A program made the position numbers and the translations under genes. Under the pieces are notes generated by a model. It saw only the letters and a program-made list of their open reading frames with translations, was not told the origin of the DNA and did no database searches. Below, piece by piece: positions 1 to 8,776 of a stretch of DNA of 64,000 nt (position 1 is its first letter; each line of letters starts with the position of its first letter). The DNA is from JAFKKS01 sp039808325 (GTDB lineage: Bacteria; Pseudomonadota; Alphaproteobacteria; Rhizobiales; Xanthobacteraceae): NCBI GenBank assembly GCA_039808325.1, contig JBDHSU010000005.1, forward strand, positions 8,880 to 72,879, read 5' to 3'.

Positions 1-165
1 GGCATGCGCGACACCTCCTATGACGAGGCCAAGGTCTCCGCCTACATGCGCCGCCCGGAAGTGACGCTGAAGGTGGCGCTCGGCCTTGGCACGGGCCGCG
101 ACCGTGTGCTCACCTGCGATCTCACGAAAGAATACGTGACGATCAACGGCGACTACCGGAGCTAG
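1..165 (+). CDS. argJ: ArgJ C-terminus (glutamate N-acetyltransferase / amino-acid acetyltransferase), partial
   Basis: The left edge cuts this gene. The frame starting at base 1 stays open for 54 residues to a TAG at 163-165 and ends with T-C-D-L-T-K-E-Y-V-T-I-N-G-D-Y-R-S, the conserved ArgJ C-terminus. ArgJ moves the acetyl group from N-acetylornithine to glutamate in arginine biosynthesis (cytoplasm). ArgJ is usually about 400 residues, so most of the gene is outside the window. The autocleavage site and catalytic threonine cannot be checked. mutT follows after 73 bases on the same strand, and the two are neighbours in many alphaproteobacteria. Confidence 0.9.
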   Translation, partial: GMRDTSYDEAKVSAYMRRPEVTLKVALGLGTGRDRVLTCDLTKEYVTINGDYRS

Positions 166-238
166 AACCTCGGCCAAGCATGTGTGGATGAGTGTCATGC
201 CCGTCTGCGCGGGGACGACCCTTCGAGAGGGGTGACCG

Positions 239-646
239 ATGTCCTTGAAACTCACCCTCGTCGTCGCTTGCGCATTGATCGACGCCGACGGACGCATTCT
301 GTTGGCCGAGCGTCCGCAAGGGCGGCCGATGGCGGGCCTCTGGGAATTTCCCGGCGGCAAGGTCGAGCCCGGCGAAACGCCGGAGGCGACGCTCATTCGC
401 GAACTCAGAGAGGAACTCGGCATAGCGGTGAAGGCGGACTGTCTCGCGCCGCTGACATTCGCGAGCCACACCTATGAGGCGTTCCACCTGCTGATGCCGC
501 TCTATATCTGCCGCCGCTGGGAGGGCGCGGTCGCGCCACAGGAAGGCCAGCGTCTGGCGTGGGTGCGTCCGCAAAAGCTGCGCGACTATGCGATGCCGCC
601 GGCCGACATTCCGCTGATCCCGCATTTGCAGGGATTGTTGATGTAG
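239..646 (+). CDS. mutT: 8-oxo-dGTP diphosphatase, Nudix family (MutT)
   Basis: 135 residues, the usual MutT length. The Nudix box is at about residues 40-62: a Gly-Gly-Lys-Val-Glu-Pro-Gly-Glu start, then R-E-L-R-E-E-L-G-I, which supplies the Mg-binding glutamates. The family hydrolyses oxidised nucleotides such as 8-oxo-dGTP and so prevents A:C mismatches. The ATG at 239 is preceded by a GAGAGG-like ribosome site in the argJ-mutT gap. The gene ends 18 bases before a perfect hairpin that separates it from the convergent methyltransferase gene. The exact substrate within Nudix is inferred from length and argJ context. Confidence 0.9.
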   Translation: MSLKLTLVVACALIDADGRILLAERPQGRPMAGLWEFPGGKVEPGETPEATLIRELREELGIAVKADCLAPLTFASHTYEAFHLLMPLYICRRWEGAVAPQEGQRLAWVRPQKLRDYAMPPADIPLIPHLQGLLM

Positions 647-663
647 CGGAAGCGGCAGGCTCT

Positions 664-694
664 CCTTCACCTCTCCCATGGGGAGAGGTGAAGG
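664..694. repeat. Perfect 14-bp hairpin between convergent genes
   Basis: Left arm 664-677 and right arm 681-694 are exact reverse complements around a 3-base loop. The hairpin sits in the 54-base gap between the convergent mutT and methyltransferase genes. There is no U-tract, so it is not a classical intrinsic terminator, but it could act as a bidirectional transcript end. Related CCTCTCC/GGAGAGG palindromes occur near 8777, 14252 and 56432, so it belongs to a dispersed family. Confidence 0.75.
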
Positions 695-700
695 AAAGGC

Positions 701-1600
701 TTACCCTCCCGGCTTCTCTCCCGTCGGAAATTCCTTCACGCCAAGCGCGTCGGCCAGGCGATGCTTCGCGGAGCCGGGCTTCAGCGGCTTCGGCTGGCTG
801 GGGTCGGGAGCCCAGGCCGACATCCAGATGACCTCGAACGTTGCGCGGATGCGACCGTCATCGTCGCTGAAGCGTTTGAAGTAGTGCTCGACCGCGCGCA
901 TCAACAATTTGCGCGATGCCGGCGTGCGGCGGCGCTCGATCAGCACATTGGTCGCGCCCATGCGTCGCAGATCGTGCATCAGCGCGAACGGCGTCTCGTA
1001 GCGCACGACGACGCGGTCGACGTCGGTGACGGGAAGCGCAAATCCCGCGCGCTGCAGCAGCATGCCGACGGAGCGTACGTCCACGAACGGGGCGACGCGC
1101 GGCGAGATACCGCCGACCACCTCGCTTTCCGCCGCGGCGAAGGATTGGCGCAGTTCCGTCAGACTGTCGCCGCCGAGCACGGCGGCAAGCAGCAGCCCGT
1201 CCGGCTTGAGCGCGCGGCGGATCTGCACCAACGCGCCGGGAAGGTCGTTGACGAATTGCAGGGCCAAGGCCGAGAGCACGAGGTCGAGCGCGCCGTCGCG
1301 GAACGGCAGCGCTTCCTCCTCCGCCGCGACGGCGAGCGCCGGCGCGCGCGGCAAGTGCGCGGCGATCGTGTCGATGGCGATGAGGTCGTTGACCTTCTTG
1401 CTCGACGCCAGGGTGCGGCGGACCGCGTCGGTGGGCGTGCAAAGGTCGATCGCGAGCGGAAAGCGGCGCAGCACCGCCTCGAGTCGCTCGGCCATGTCGG
1501 CGGCGACACGCTCCAGCAGGAAGGTTGCGGGGCCGAGCGCCGCCGCGCGGATGCGGCGGTCGCGGAGAAGGCGGCGATCGAAGATCACGGAACTCGTCAT
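701..1600 (-). CDS. SAM-dependent methyltransferase, NDUFAF5/BioC-like
   Basis: 299 residues from the ATG at 1600. That start has AAAGGAGG 11 bases upstream; a GTG start at 1648 adds 16 residues but has no such site. The N-terminus (V-I-F-D-R-R-L-L-R-D-R-R) is typical of the family that includes mitochondrial complex I assembly factor NDUFAF5. A class I methyltransferase fold follows (D-L-V-L-S-A-L-A-L-Q-F-V-N-D-L, then L-K-P-D-G-L-L-L). Motif I is degenerate (A-I-D-L-C-T-P-T-D rather than a D-x-G-x-G pattern), so SAM use should not be assumed. It diverges from comF. Role uncertain: quinone or complex I related, or a general methylase. Confidence 0.8.
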   Translation of the reverse strand: MTSSVIFDRRLLRDRRIRAAALGPATFLLERVAADMAERLEAVLRRFPLAIDLCTPTDAVRRTLASSKKVNDLIAIDTIAAHLPRAPALAVAAEEEALPFRDGALDLVLSALALQFVNDLPGALVQIRRALKPDGLLLAAVLGGDSLTELRQSFAAAESEVVGGISPRVAPFVDVRSVGMLLQRAGFALPVTDVDRVVVRYETPFALMHDLRRMGATNVLIERRRTPASRKLLMRAVEHYFKRFSDDDGRIRATFEVIWMSAWAPDPSQPKPLKPGSAKHRLADALGVKEFPTGEKPGG

Positions 1601-1767
1601 TGGTCCCAGGGCCTCCTTTGCAGAGGTTGGCCATTCCGGCCTTGCCACGTTGTCCGCGCCGGGGCGGACAGTGGAACCTCTTCACGCCCTACACCAGAAA
1701 TACGCCTCGCGCGAGTAACCTCGGCCGGACTATTGAGGCGCTGGGCGGGCGGCGATAGCGTGAGAGC

Positions 1768-2574
1768 ATGGAGCAGGGGGCTTCGGTATCATCGTCGGCG
1801 GGCGGAGGGCTGCCCCGGCATTCGCGCTGGGCCCCGCTGCGCCATATTTTCGGTCGTGCGCTCGATCTCGGCCTGCCGCCGCTTTGCCCCGCCTGCCGCG
1901 CACCCCTGACCCAGGCGGGGGGCCTGTGCGGCGAATGCTGGTCGAGGCTTTCCTTCATCGCGCCGCCTTATTGCGAACGCCTGGGCATCCCCTTCGCTTA
2001 CGATCCCGGCCCCGGCATTTTGTCGATGGAGGCGATCGCCGATCCGCCGGCCTATCGCCTGGCCCGCGCGGCCGTGCGCTTCGACGACGTGGCCCGCGAT
2101 CTCGTGCATGCCTTCAAATACGGCGACCGGATGGATCTGGCGCCGCCGCTCGGACGCTGGATGGCGACGGCGGGGCGCGGCCTGCTCGCCGAGGCCGACG
2201 CGCTGGTGCCGGTGCCGCTGCATTGGCGGCGGCTCTGGGCGCGCCGCTTCAACCAGTCGGCGGCGCTCGCGCAGGCAATCGCGAAGGCAAGCCGGGTACC
2301 GGTCGCGACCGATCTTCTCAAGCGGGTCAAATCGACCGCGCAGCAGGTCGGCCTCTCGCACGCGGAACGCGCCCGCAACGTGCAGGGCGCGTTCCGGGTG
2401 CCGGAAGCGGAGCGGGCGCGGGTCGCCGGCCGCCGCTTCGTCCTGGTCGACGACGTTCTGACCTCGGGGGCGACGGTCGACGCCTGCGCGCGCGCCCTGC
2501 TGCGCGCGAAAGCGTCGCATGTCGACGTGCTCGTCTTCGCGCGGGTTGTGAACGCGCACCGCCCTCCCATATGA
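1768..2574 (+). CDS. comF: ComF family double zinc ribbon / phosphoribosyltransferase-like protein
   Basis: 268 residues. The N-terminal double zinc ribbon carries C-P-A-C near residue 38 and C-G-E-C about 15 residues on. The C-terminal type I phosphoribosyltransferase domain has the PRPP loop F-V-L-V-D-D-V-L-T-S-G-A-T-V at about residue 225. ComF proteins are linked to DNA uptake in transformable bacteria but are widespread in non-competent proteobacteria, where their role is unsettled. It begins a same-strand run: grx follows after 27 bases, then the nitrilase after 21, then DUF1178 after 3. Cotranscription of all four is likely. Confidence 0.88.
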   Translation: MEQGASVSSSAGGGLPRHSRWAPLRHIFGRALDLGLPPLCPACRAPLTQAGGLCGECWSRLSFIAPPYCERLGIPFAYDPGPGILSMEAIADPPAYRLARAAVRFDDVARDLVHAFKYGDRMDLAPPLGRWMATAGRGLLAEADALVPVPLHWRRLWARRFNQSAALAQAIAKASRVPVATDLLKRVKSTAQQVGLSHAERARNVQGAFRVPEAERARVAGRRFVLVDDVLTSGATVDACARALLRAKASHVDVLVFARVVNAHRPPI

Positions 2575-2601
2575 ACGTCCTCCCTGTCCATAGGCCCATC
2601 G

Positions 2602-2859
2602 ATGCCCGCGATCGAAATCTATACGTCCCAATGGTGCGGCTATTGCCGCGCCGCCAAGGCGCTGCTTCAGCGCAAGAACGCTCCGTTCACCGAAATCGAC
2701 GTCGGCGCCGACGAGGCACGGCGCGAGGAGATGTTGGGCCGCAGCAACGGGCGCCACACCGTGCCGCAGATCTTTATCGGGGGCACCCATGTCGGCGGCT
2801 TCGACGACCTCAACGCCCTGGACAAAGCCGGCAAACTCGACCAATTGCTGGCCACCTGA
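2602..2859 (+). CDS. grxC: Glutaredoxin 3 (GrxC)
   Basis: 85 residues, the normal length for a dithiol glutaredoxin. The active site is C-G-Y-C at residues 12-15 (W-C-G-Y-C). The glutathione-binding T-V-P-Q-I-F-I and G-G-F-D-D motifs follow. It reduces protein disulfides and glutathione mixed disulfides in the cytoplasm. It sits between comF and a deaminated-glutathione-amidase-like gene, a grx-nitrilase-DUF1178 order that recurs in alphaproteobacteria. Confidence 0.93.
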   Translation: MPAIEIYTSQWCGYCRAAKALLQRKNAPFTEIDVGADEARREEMLGRSNGRHTVPQIFIGGTHVGGFDDLNALDKAGKLDQLLAT

Positions 2860-2880
2860 CCGCCAAGGAGAGGGCTTCAC

Positions 2881-3765
2881 ATGACGGCATCGACCGGGAA
2901 AAGCGCGACGTTCCGCGTCGGCCTGATCCAGATGCGCTCCGGCCGTGAGCCGCGCGGCAACCTCGACGCCGCCTCGGCCATGATCCGTGAGGCGAAGGCC
3001 GGCGGCGCCGATTATGTGCTCACGCCGGAAATGACCAATGTGATGGAAAGCCGGCGCGAACGCCTCTTCGAGGTGATCGCGGAGGAGGAGCGGGACCCCT
3101 CGCTCGCGGGTTTCCGCGCGCTCGCGCGCGACCTCGGCATTTTCGTGCATGTCGGTTCGCTGGCGATCAAGATCGCCGCCGACAGAGCGGCCAACCGCTC
3201 CTTCCTGATCGACGGCAAGGGCGAGATCGTCGCGCGCTACGACAAGATCCATATGTTCGATGTCGATCTCGCGAACGGCGAGAGCTATCGGGAGTCGCGC
3301 ACCTATCGTCCGGGCGACGTCGCCGTCGTTGCCGACATGCCGTGGGGGCGTCTCGGTCTTACCATCTGTTACGATCTGCGCTTTCCGGCGCTCTATCGGG
3401 CGCTTGCGGAGAACGGTGCGTCGTTCCTGGCCATCCCGTCGGCTTTCACGCGCCAGACCGGCGAGGCGCATTGGCAGGTGCTCATGCGCGCCCGCGCCAT
3501 CGAGAACGGCTGCTACGTTTTCGCCGCGGCGCAGGGCGGCACGCACGAGAACGGCCGCGAGACCTACGGCCATTCGCTCGTCGTCGATCCCTGGGGCCGT
3601 GTCGTCGTCGAGGGCGGCACCGAGCCGGGCGTCGTTTTCGCCGATATCGATCCGGCGGAAATCGTGACGGCGCGCGGGCGCATCGCATCGCTACAGCATG
3701 GCCGCCGCTTCGAGATCGCGGCGCCGCTCGCGGCGCCCGCGCATTTGCACGCCGTCGGAGGTTGA
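2881..3765 (+). CDS. Carbon-nitrogen hydrolase, Nit1/Nit2-like (probable deaminated glutathione amidase)
   Basis: 294 residues covering one full nitrilase-superfamily domain. The catalytic triad is visible: Glu in L-T-P-E-M-T-N (about 47), Lys in Y-D-K-I-H-M-F-D (about 123) and Cys in T-I-C-Y-D-L-R-F-P (about 163). The closest named group is Nit1, which repairs deaminated glutathione. Position straight after glutaredoxin fits glutathione metabolism, but the substrate is inferred. The SD AAGGAGAGG lies just ahead of the ATG at 2881. Confidence 0.88.
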   Translation: MTASTGKSATFRVGLIQMRSGREPRGNLDAASAMIREAKAGGADYVLTPEMTNVMESRRERLFEVIAEEERDPSLAGFRALARDLGIFVHVGSLAIKIAADRAANRSFLIDGKGEIVARYDKIHMFDVDLANGESYRESRTYRPGDVAVVADMPWGRLGLTICYDLRFPALYRALAENGASFLAIPSAFTRQTGEAHWQVLMRARAIENGCYVFAAAQGGTHENGRETYGHSLVVDPWGRVVVEGGTEPGVVFADIDPAEIVTARGRIASLQHGRRFEIAAPLAAPAHLHAVGG

Positions 3766-3768
3766 GGC

Positions 3769-4257
3769 GTGATCCGCTACGCGCTCATTTGCGACAAATC
3801 GCACGAATTCGAAAGTTGGTTTCAAAGCTCCGATGCGTTCGCCAAGCAGGCGAAGCGCAAGCTTGTGACGTGTCCCGTTTGCGGTTCCGTGAAGGTGGAG
3901 AAGGCGCTGATGGCGCCGCGCCTCAAGCGTAGCGATAAAGGCAAGGGCCGCGACGTCGCGCCGGCCGCCCAGCCGCCCGGCGCGGATGCGGTGGCAGCGC
4001 CGGCCAACGTTCCGGTCGCCATCATGTCGAACGAGGAAAAGCAGTTCCGCGCCAAACTGAAGGAACTGCGCGACCACCTCATCAAGAATTCCGATAACGT
4101 CGGCAAGAAGTTCGCCGCCGAAGCGCGCAAGATGCACTACGGCGAGATCGAGCATCGCTCGATCTACGGCGAGGCGTCGCCGGACGAGGCCAAGGCGCTG
4201 CACGAGGAAGGCATCGAATTCCATCCGCTGCCGATCCTGCCCGACGAGCGGAATTAG
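3769..4257 (+). CDS. DUF1178 family protein
   Basis: 162 residues from a GTG start, three bases after the nitrilase stop. GGAGG at 3757-3761, inside the upstream gene, is the ribosome site and implies translational coupling. The N-terminus (I-R-Y-A-L-I-C-D-K-S-H-E-F-E-S-W-F) and the zinc-knuckle-like C-P-V-C-G-S are hallmarks of DUF1178. The C-terminal half is charged and helical. Function unknown; the family is almost confined to proteobacteria. Confidence 0.88.
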   Translation: MIRYALICDKSHEFESWFQSSDAFAKQAKRKLVTCPVCGSVKVEKALMAPRLKRSDKGKGRDVAPAAQPPGADAVAAPANVPVAIMSNEEKQFRAKLKELRDHLIKNSDNVGKKFAAEARKMHYGEIEHRSIYGEASPDEAKALHEEGIEFHPLPILPDERN

Positions 4258-4283
4258 CGCGGGCGACGGCGCAGCGTTTTCGC

Positions 4284-4364
4284 TTGTCATGCCCGGGCTT
4301 GACCCGGGCATCCATCCTTTTCGCAAGATTGATGGATTGCCGGGTCAAGCCCGGCAATGACGAA
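4284..4364. repeat. Palindromic intergenic repeat, family A
   Basis: Starts TGTCATGCCCGGGCTTGACC and ends with the mirrored GGGTCAAGCCCGGCAATGAC, enclosing a short TCCATCCTTTT spacer. Each half is itself palindromic around GCTTGACCC. This is the extragenic repeat type common in Bradyrhizobium relatives. It lies between the convergent DUF1178 and EamA genes, where it may end transcripts from both sides. Confidence 0.8.
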
Positions 4365-4379
4365 GTGCTCTATTGCCCC

Positions 4380-5276
4380 TTAATGCGCCCAGATCAGCAG
4401 CAGGACGCCGACGATGATCAGCGCGATGCCCAGCATGTCGCGCGCCGTCACCGGCTGCTTGAAGATGAAGTGCGAGATGCCCTGCGCGAACAGCACTTCG
4501 ACCAGCGCGAGCGTGCGCACGTTCGCCGCGCTCGTCAGCGCGAAGGAGAGAAACCAGAACTGCGAGGCGACGGCGCCCATCATTCCCGCGAACAGCGAGG
4601 GCCGCCACGCGCGCGCAATGGCGGCGAGAACGCTGGGCTGGCGCGCGGCAAGATAGAGCGAAAGCAATGCGGCCTGGACGGCGAGGCCGATCGCCAGTGT
4701 CGAGGTCGCCGCCATCACGAATTCGGCGTCGACGGTGAGGATCGCGCCGCGATAGCCGATCGCGGAGAGGGCGAAGAAAGCGCCCGCCGTGAGGCCCAGC
4801 ACCATCGGCTTGGCGCCGCCCTCTGCACCTTTGTTCGGCTTCCACGACATCGCGACCACGCCCGTGGTGGCGATGAGGATGGCCGCCGCGACGGGCAGGC
4901 TGATGCGATCGCCGAGGAAAATGAGCCCGAACAGCGCCACCTGCACCGGTTCCGTTTTGATGTAGGCGGTCGCGACGACGAAGGAGCGTTCTCCCATCGC
5001 CGCGAGCATCAGCGCCGTCGCGGCGATTTGCGTCAGCGCGCCGAGCAACACCCACGGCCAGAAACCGGCGCTGATATGCGGGAACGACTCGCCGGCGACG
5101 ATGAGGAGCACGACGAGGAAGAGCACCGCGAACGGAAAGCCGAACAGGAAGCGGACATGCGTCGCGCCCACCGTGCCGAGCGTCCCGGTCAATTCGCGCT
5201 GCATCGCGTTGCGCGCCACCTGTGCCGCCGCGGCGAGCACGGTGAACACCATCCAGAGCCATTCAGGGTGCGTCAT
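4380..5276 (-). CDS. DMT superfamily transporter, two EamA domains
   Basis: 298 residues with about ten hydrophobic segments arranged as two EamA repeats (breakpoint near residue 145). The second repeat ends with the typical A-L-V-E-V-L-F-A near residue 252 and a final L-I-I-V-G-V-L-L-L segment. Members export amino acids, nucleobases or other small metabolites across the inner membrane; no substrate can be read here. It follows ubiG on the same strand after 125 bases that contain a GC-rich hairpin, so it is probably a separate transcript. Confidence 0.87.
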   Translation of the reverse strand: MTHPEWLWMVFTVLAAAAQVARNAMQRELTGTLGTVGATHVRFLFGFPFAVLFLVVLLIVAGESFPHISAGFWPWVLLGALTQIAATALMLAAMGERSFVVATAYIKTEPVQVALFGLIFLGDRISLPVAAAILIATTGVVAMSWKPNKGAEGGAKPMVLGLTAGAFFALSAIGYRGAILTVDAEFVMAATSTLAIGLAVQAALLSLYLAARQPSVLAAIARAWRPSLFAGMMGAVASQFWFLSFALTSAANVRTLALVEVLFAQGISHFIFKQPVTARDMLGIALIIVGVLLLIWAH

Positions 5277-5349
5277 TGCGGGTCAATTCCGTTTCTCGTC
5301 ACGGCGCGCTTGCCCGGCTGTCATCGCGCGACGCGCGCCAAAGACATGG

Positions 5350-5372
5350 ATGCCCGCGGGAGGCGCGGGCAT
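5350..5372 (-). terminator. GC-rich hairpin downstream of ubiG, weak candidate transcript end
   Basis: 8-bp stem ATGCCCGC / GCGGGCAT around a 7-base loop, in the gap between ubiG and the EamA gene. No U-tract follows on the minus strand, so termination is only a suggestion. Confidence 0.3.
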
Positions 5373-5401
5373 GCCGGTATGCGCAGAGGTGTTCACGGCT
5401 C

Positions 5402-6157
5402 TCATTCGGCGGGACGCTCGGCGGTCATCATGTAATTCACGTCCATGTCGTCGGACAACCGCCATTCGCCGGCGACGATGTCGTAGATCACGCCGGTGCC
5501 GCCGGTGGCGCGCAATCCTCCGGCTTCCATCGCCTGCTCGAACTCGTGCGGGGATACGAACTTGTCCCAGCGATGCGTGCCGCGCGGCAGCCAGCCCAGC
5601 AGATACTCGGCGGCAACGATCGCAAGGCCGAAACTCTTGAGCGTGCGGTTGATGGTTGCGGCGACCATGAGGCCGCCCGGTTTCACCATCGTCGCGGCGC
5701 GGTGCACGAACAGGTCGCGGTCGGCGACGTGTTCGACCACCTCCATCGCGAGGACGAGGTCGAAGCGTTCGCCGGCGTCGGCGAGCGCTTCGGCGGTGGT
5801 GGCGCGATAGTCGACGGAAACGCCGGCGTCCTGCGCGTGTTCGCGGGCGACCGCGATGTTCTCGTCCGAGGGGTCCGCGCCGACGACGGTCGCCCCAAGC
5901 CGGGCAAGGGGCTCGGAGAGGATGCCGCCGCCGCAGCCGATGTCGAGGATACGCAAGCCCGTGAGGCTGTCGAGCCGCTTCGCGTCGCGGCCGAAGCGCG
6001 CCGCCGCCTGGTCGCGGATATAGGCGATGCGGACCGGGTTGAGCCGGTGCAGCATGCGCATGCTGCCGCCTTCGTCCCACCACTCCGCGCCCAGCGCCGC
6101 GAAGCGCCTTACCTCCGCGGCGTCGACCGTAGCCGTCGTTTCATCGGGAGCGATCAT
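5402..6157 (-). CDS. ubiG: Ubiquinone biosynthesis O-methyltransferase UbiG
   Basis: 251 residues from the ATG at 6157, giving the usual UbiG N-terminus (D-A-A-E-V-R-R-F-A-A-L-G-A-E-W-W-D). An in-frame start at 6247 would add 30 uncharacteristic residues. SAM motif I is intact (I-L-D-I-G-C-G-G-G) near residue 66, and the S-P-H-E-F segment follows later. UbiG performs both O-methylations of ubiquinone biosynthesis at the inner membrane. It diverges from hemA; both promoters lie in the 143-base gap. Confidence 0.93.
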   Translation of the reverse strand: MIAPDETTATVDAAEVRRFAALGAEWWDEGGSMRMLHRLNPVRIAYIRDQAAARFGRDAKRLDSLTGLRILDIGCGGGILSEPLARLGATVVGADPSDENIAVAREHAQDAGVSVDYRATTAEALADAGERFDLVLAMEVVEHVADRDLFVHRAATMVKPGGLMVAATINRTLKSFGLAIVAAEYLLGWLPRGTHRWDKFVSPHEFEQAMEAGGLRATGGTGVIYDIVAGEWRLSDDMDVNYMMTAERPAE

Positions 6158-6252
6158 TGGCTCCAGGTTTCTTTCGTTTGTTGCGCCAGCGCAAAGTAGC
6201 GCGTTTCGGCGGTGATAGCGTGAAGGTGCGGGCGATCGCCTCGACAAGCGAC

Positions 6253-6267
6253 TATAATGGTTCTAAA
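6253..6267 (+). promoter_or_regulatory. Possible hemA promoter element
   Basis: A perfect TATAAT at 6253-6258 lies 42 bases before the hemA ATG and is followed by TTCTAAA (6261-6267), half of the TTTAGAA/TTCTAAA pattern seen in Irr iron-control elements. No good -35 sequence is visible 17 bases upstream and the matching Irr half-site is absent. Treat as a weak candidate. Confidence 0.3.
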
Positions 6268-6300
6268 CGACCTCAGTAGCTCAGAGTCAGCATACCTACC

Positions 6301-7527
6301 ATGGAATATGACAGGTTCTTTCGCGCCGCGCTTGCACGGTTGCAGGATGAGCGACGGTATCGCGTCTTCGCCGAACTGGAGCGCGTCGCCGGCCGGTTTC
6401 CCCACGCGCGATGGCATGCGCCGGACGGTCCCCGCGAGGTCGTGATCTGGTGCTCCAACGACTACCTCGGCATGGGGCAGCATCCGAAGGTGGTCGGTGC
6501 CATGGTCGAGGCGGCGACGCGGATGGGCGCCGGCGCCGGCGGTACCCGCAATATCTCCGGCACCAACCAGCCGCTGGTCATGCTCGAGCGTGAGCTCGCC
6601 GACCTGCACGGAAAAGACGCCGCGCTTGTTTTCACCTCCGGCTACGTTTCCAACGCGACCGGCATCGCGACCATCGCGGGCCTGCTGCCGGGCTGCCTGA
6701 TCCTGTCGGACGCGCTCAACCACAATTCGATGATCGAGGGCGTCAAGCGTGCCGGCTGCGACAAGCAGATCTGGCGGCACAACGACCTCGCCCACCTCGA
6801 GCAGCTTTTGCGCGCGGCCGACCCCGAGCGGCCGAAACTGATCGTCTTCGAGAGCGTCTATTCGATGGACGGCGATGTCGCGCCGATCGGCGCGATCTGC
6901 GACCTCGCGGGCCGGTACGGCGCGATGACCTATCTGGACGAGGTCCATGCCGTCGGCATGTACGGTCCGCGCGGCGGCGGCATTGCCGATCGCGACGGGG
7001 TCATGCACCGCGTCGATGTGATCGAAGGCACCTTGGCCAAGGCATTCGGCTGCATGGGCGGTTACATCACCGGCAGTGCCGCGCTGATCGATGCGGTGCG
7101 TTCCTATGCTCCCGGTTTCATCTTCACGACGGCGCTGCCGCCGGCGATCTGTGCCGCTGCGACCGCGTCGATCCGCCACCTCAAGGAGTCGCGCCACGAG
7201 CGCGACCGCCAGCAGGATCGCGCCGCGCGCACCAAGGCGGTCCTTGCCGCCGCCGGCCTACCGGTGATCACGACGCCGACGCATATCGTGCCGGTGATCG
7301 TCGGCGATCCGGAGAAATGCCGGGCCGCGAGCGACCTGCTGCTGCGCGAGCACGGCATCTACATCCAGCCGATCAACTACCCGACCGTTCCGCGTGGGGC
7401 GGAACGGCTGCGCATCACGCCGACGCCGTGCCACGACGACGCGCTGATCGACGCGCTCGCAGCCGCGCTGGTCGATGTTTGGGAGCGGCTGGCGCTGCCG
7501 TTCTCCTGGCCGCTCGCCGCCGAATAA
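6301..7527 (+). CDS. hemA: 5-aminolevulinate synthase (C4 pathway)
   Basis: 408 residues, full length. This PLP enzyme condenses glycine and succinyl-CoA to 5-aminolevulinate, the first step of haem synthesis in alphaproteobacteria. Diagnostic stretches are W-C-S-N-D-Y-L-G-M-G near residue 50, G-A-G-A-G-G-T-R-N-I-S-G-T near 80, Y-L-D-E-V-H-A-V-G-M-Y-G near 215 and the Schiff-base lysine in G-T-L-A-K-A-F-G-C near 248. A typical C-terminus follows. hemF lies 20 kb away, so haem genes are scattered here. Confidence 0.96.
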   Translation: MEYDRFFRAALARLQDERRYRVFAELERVAGRFPHARWHAPDGPREVVIWCSNDYLGMGQHPKVVGAMVEAATRMGAGAGGTRNISGTNQPLVMLERELADLHGKDAALVFTSGYVSNATGIATIAGLLPGCLILSDALNHNSMIEGVKRAGCDKQIWRHNDLAHLEQLLRAADPERPKLIVFESVYSMDGDVAPIGAICDLAGRYGAMTYLDEVHAVGMYGPRGGGIADRDGVMHRVDVIEGTLAKAFGCMGGYITGSAALIDAVRSYAPGFIFTTALPPAICAAATASIRHLKESRHERDRQQDRAARTKAVLAAAGLPVITTPTHIVPVIVGDPEKCRAASDLLLREHGIYIQPINYPTVPRGAERLRITPTPCHDDALIDALAAALVDVWERLALPFSWPLAAE

Positions 7528-7530
7528 TCG

Positions 7531-8664
7531 CTACTGCGGATCGGGCGGCGCGCCCTTGTCGCGCACCAGCGGCACCACCAGCGGGATCGCGACCAGCACC
7601 AGGATGAAGCGTGCAAGATGGTGCGCGGCAACGAACGCGGCGTTGAGATGCAGCGCCAGCGCCAGCAGCATCATCGCGTCGAGCGCGCCCGGCGCATAGG
7701 CGATGATGAGGTCGCCGGGATGCAGCGAAAGGAGCGCCGCGACCGCGAGCGCGAAGCCGAAGGCGAACAGCGTTCCGACGGCAAAGGCGCCGATCGCCGC
7801 GCCCGCGAGGTGGCGTAAGAGCCGCACGTCGGTATTGGCGAACCGGCTTCCCGTCAGCGCGCCGAGGATCATGAAGGCGATGATCGCAACCCAGCGCGGC
7901 AGCCCGGCGGTGACGAGGCCGCCGCCATGCAGCACCGCCGACATCAACATGGCGCCGAAGATCAGTCCGCCGGGAACGCGCAGCCACTGCATGCCGAAGG
8001 CGACGGCGGTCGACACGGCGGTCAGAATGGCGACCTGCCCCGGAGCGGGGAAGAAGCCGGGCTCGCCGCGCACCGGCACGCCGCTGGAAGCAAGGCCGAG
8101 CGCGACGAAGATCGCCGGCAGGAACACGGCAAGAAGCACGATGCGCACCGTCTGCACGACGGCGACCGCGCGCACGTCGGCCCGGTTCTCCGCCGCCAGG
8201 ACAAGGACGGTGGCGAGCGCGCCGGGAAACGAGCCGAAGGTGGCGGACGCCCAGTCCCACCCATGCACTTTGTGCAGATAGAAAGCGACGGCCGCCGTCA
8301 GGCCGATCATCGCGACGGTGAGCGCCGCGAGGCTTGCCGGCCATGCGGCCATGCCGGCAACCGTATCCGGAGTGACCGCCCCGCCGAGCGAAATCCCGGT
8401 GAGGACGAAGCTGATGCGCGCGAGCGTGTCGGAGACGTGCATCGGCCGTCCCGCCAGGGCGGCGATCGACACCGCGATGATCGAGCCCGACAGCCAGCCG
8501 GCGGGAAAACCCGGGAGGCCGAGCGCCAACCCGCCCGCGCAGGCGACAAGAAGCGTTTCGGCGACGCCGCCATAGGCGGTCGGCAGGAAGGACGAGCGAG
8601 GCAAGCAGCTATCCCCAAGCGGGAGCGGAGCGGCCTTCGTCGCTTGTTCGGTCGTGGAAGACAA
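7531..8664 (-). CDS. AbrB family membrane protein (PF05145-type, putative transporter)
   Basis: 377 residues, mostly hydrophobic, about nine to ten segments in two related halves. The repeated G-F-P-A-G-W-L-S-G (near 54) and P-G-G-L-I-F-G-A-M-L (near 231) motifs are typical of the family once called putative ammonia monooxygenase / AbrB. Despite the name it is a membrane protein, not the Bacillus DNA-binding AbrB. The start used here is a TTG at 8664; no nearer ATG exists, so the first 30 residues are uncertain. It ends four bases from the hemA stop (convergent). Confidence 0.82.
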   Translation of the reverse strand: MSSTTEQATKAAPLPLGDSCLPRSSFLPTAYGGVAETLLVACAGGLALGLPGFPAGWLSGSIIAVSIAALAGRPMHVSDTLARISFVLTGISLGGAVTPDTVAGMAAWPASLAALTVAMIGLTAAVAFYLHKVHGWDWASATFGSFPGALATVLVLAAENRADVRAVAVVQTVRIVLLAVFLPAIFVALGLASSGVPVRGEPGFFPAPGQVAILTAVSTAVAFGMQWLRVPGGLIFGAMLMSAVLHGGGLVTAGLPRWVAIIAFMILGALTGSRFANTDVRLLRHLAGAAIGAFAVGTLFAFGFALAVAALLSLHPGDLIIAYAPGALDAMMLLALALHLNAAFVAAHHLARFILVLVAIPLVVPLVRDKGAPPDPQ

Positions 8665-8776
8665 GCCCGCCGGCGGCGGAGCGCTCGCGCTGACGGCTTT
8701 GTGTCGCCAATAATACGCCCCTCATCCTGAGTGTCTGACCGGAAATGACCGAGCCGGCGCGGCTGCGATCTTTCTT

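Noticed and set aside
6253..6267. Irr iron-control element at hemA
   Set aside because: Only one half (TTCTAAA) is present; kept as a weak promoter note.
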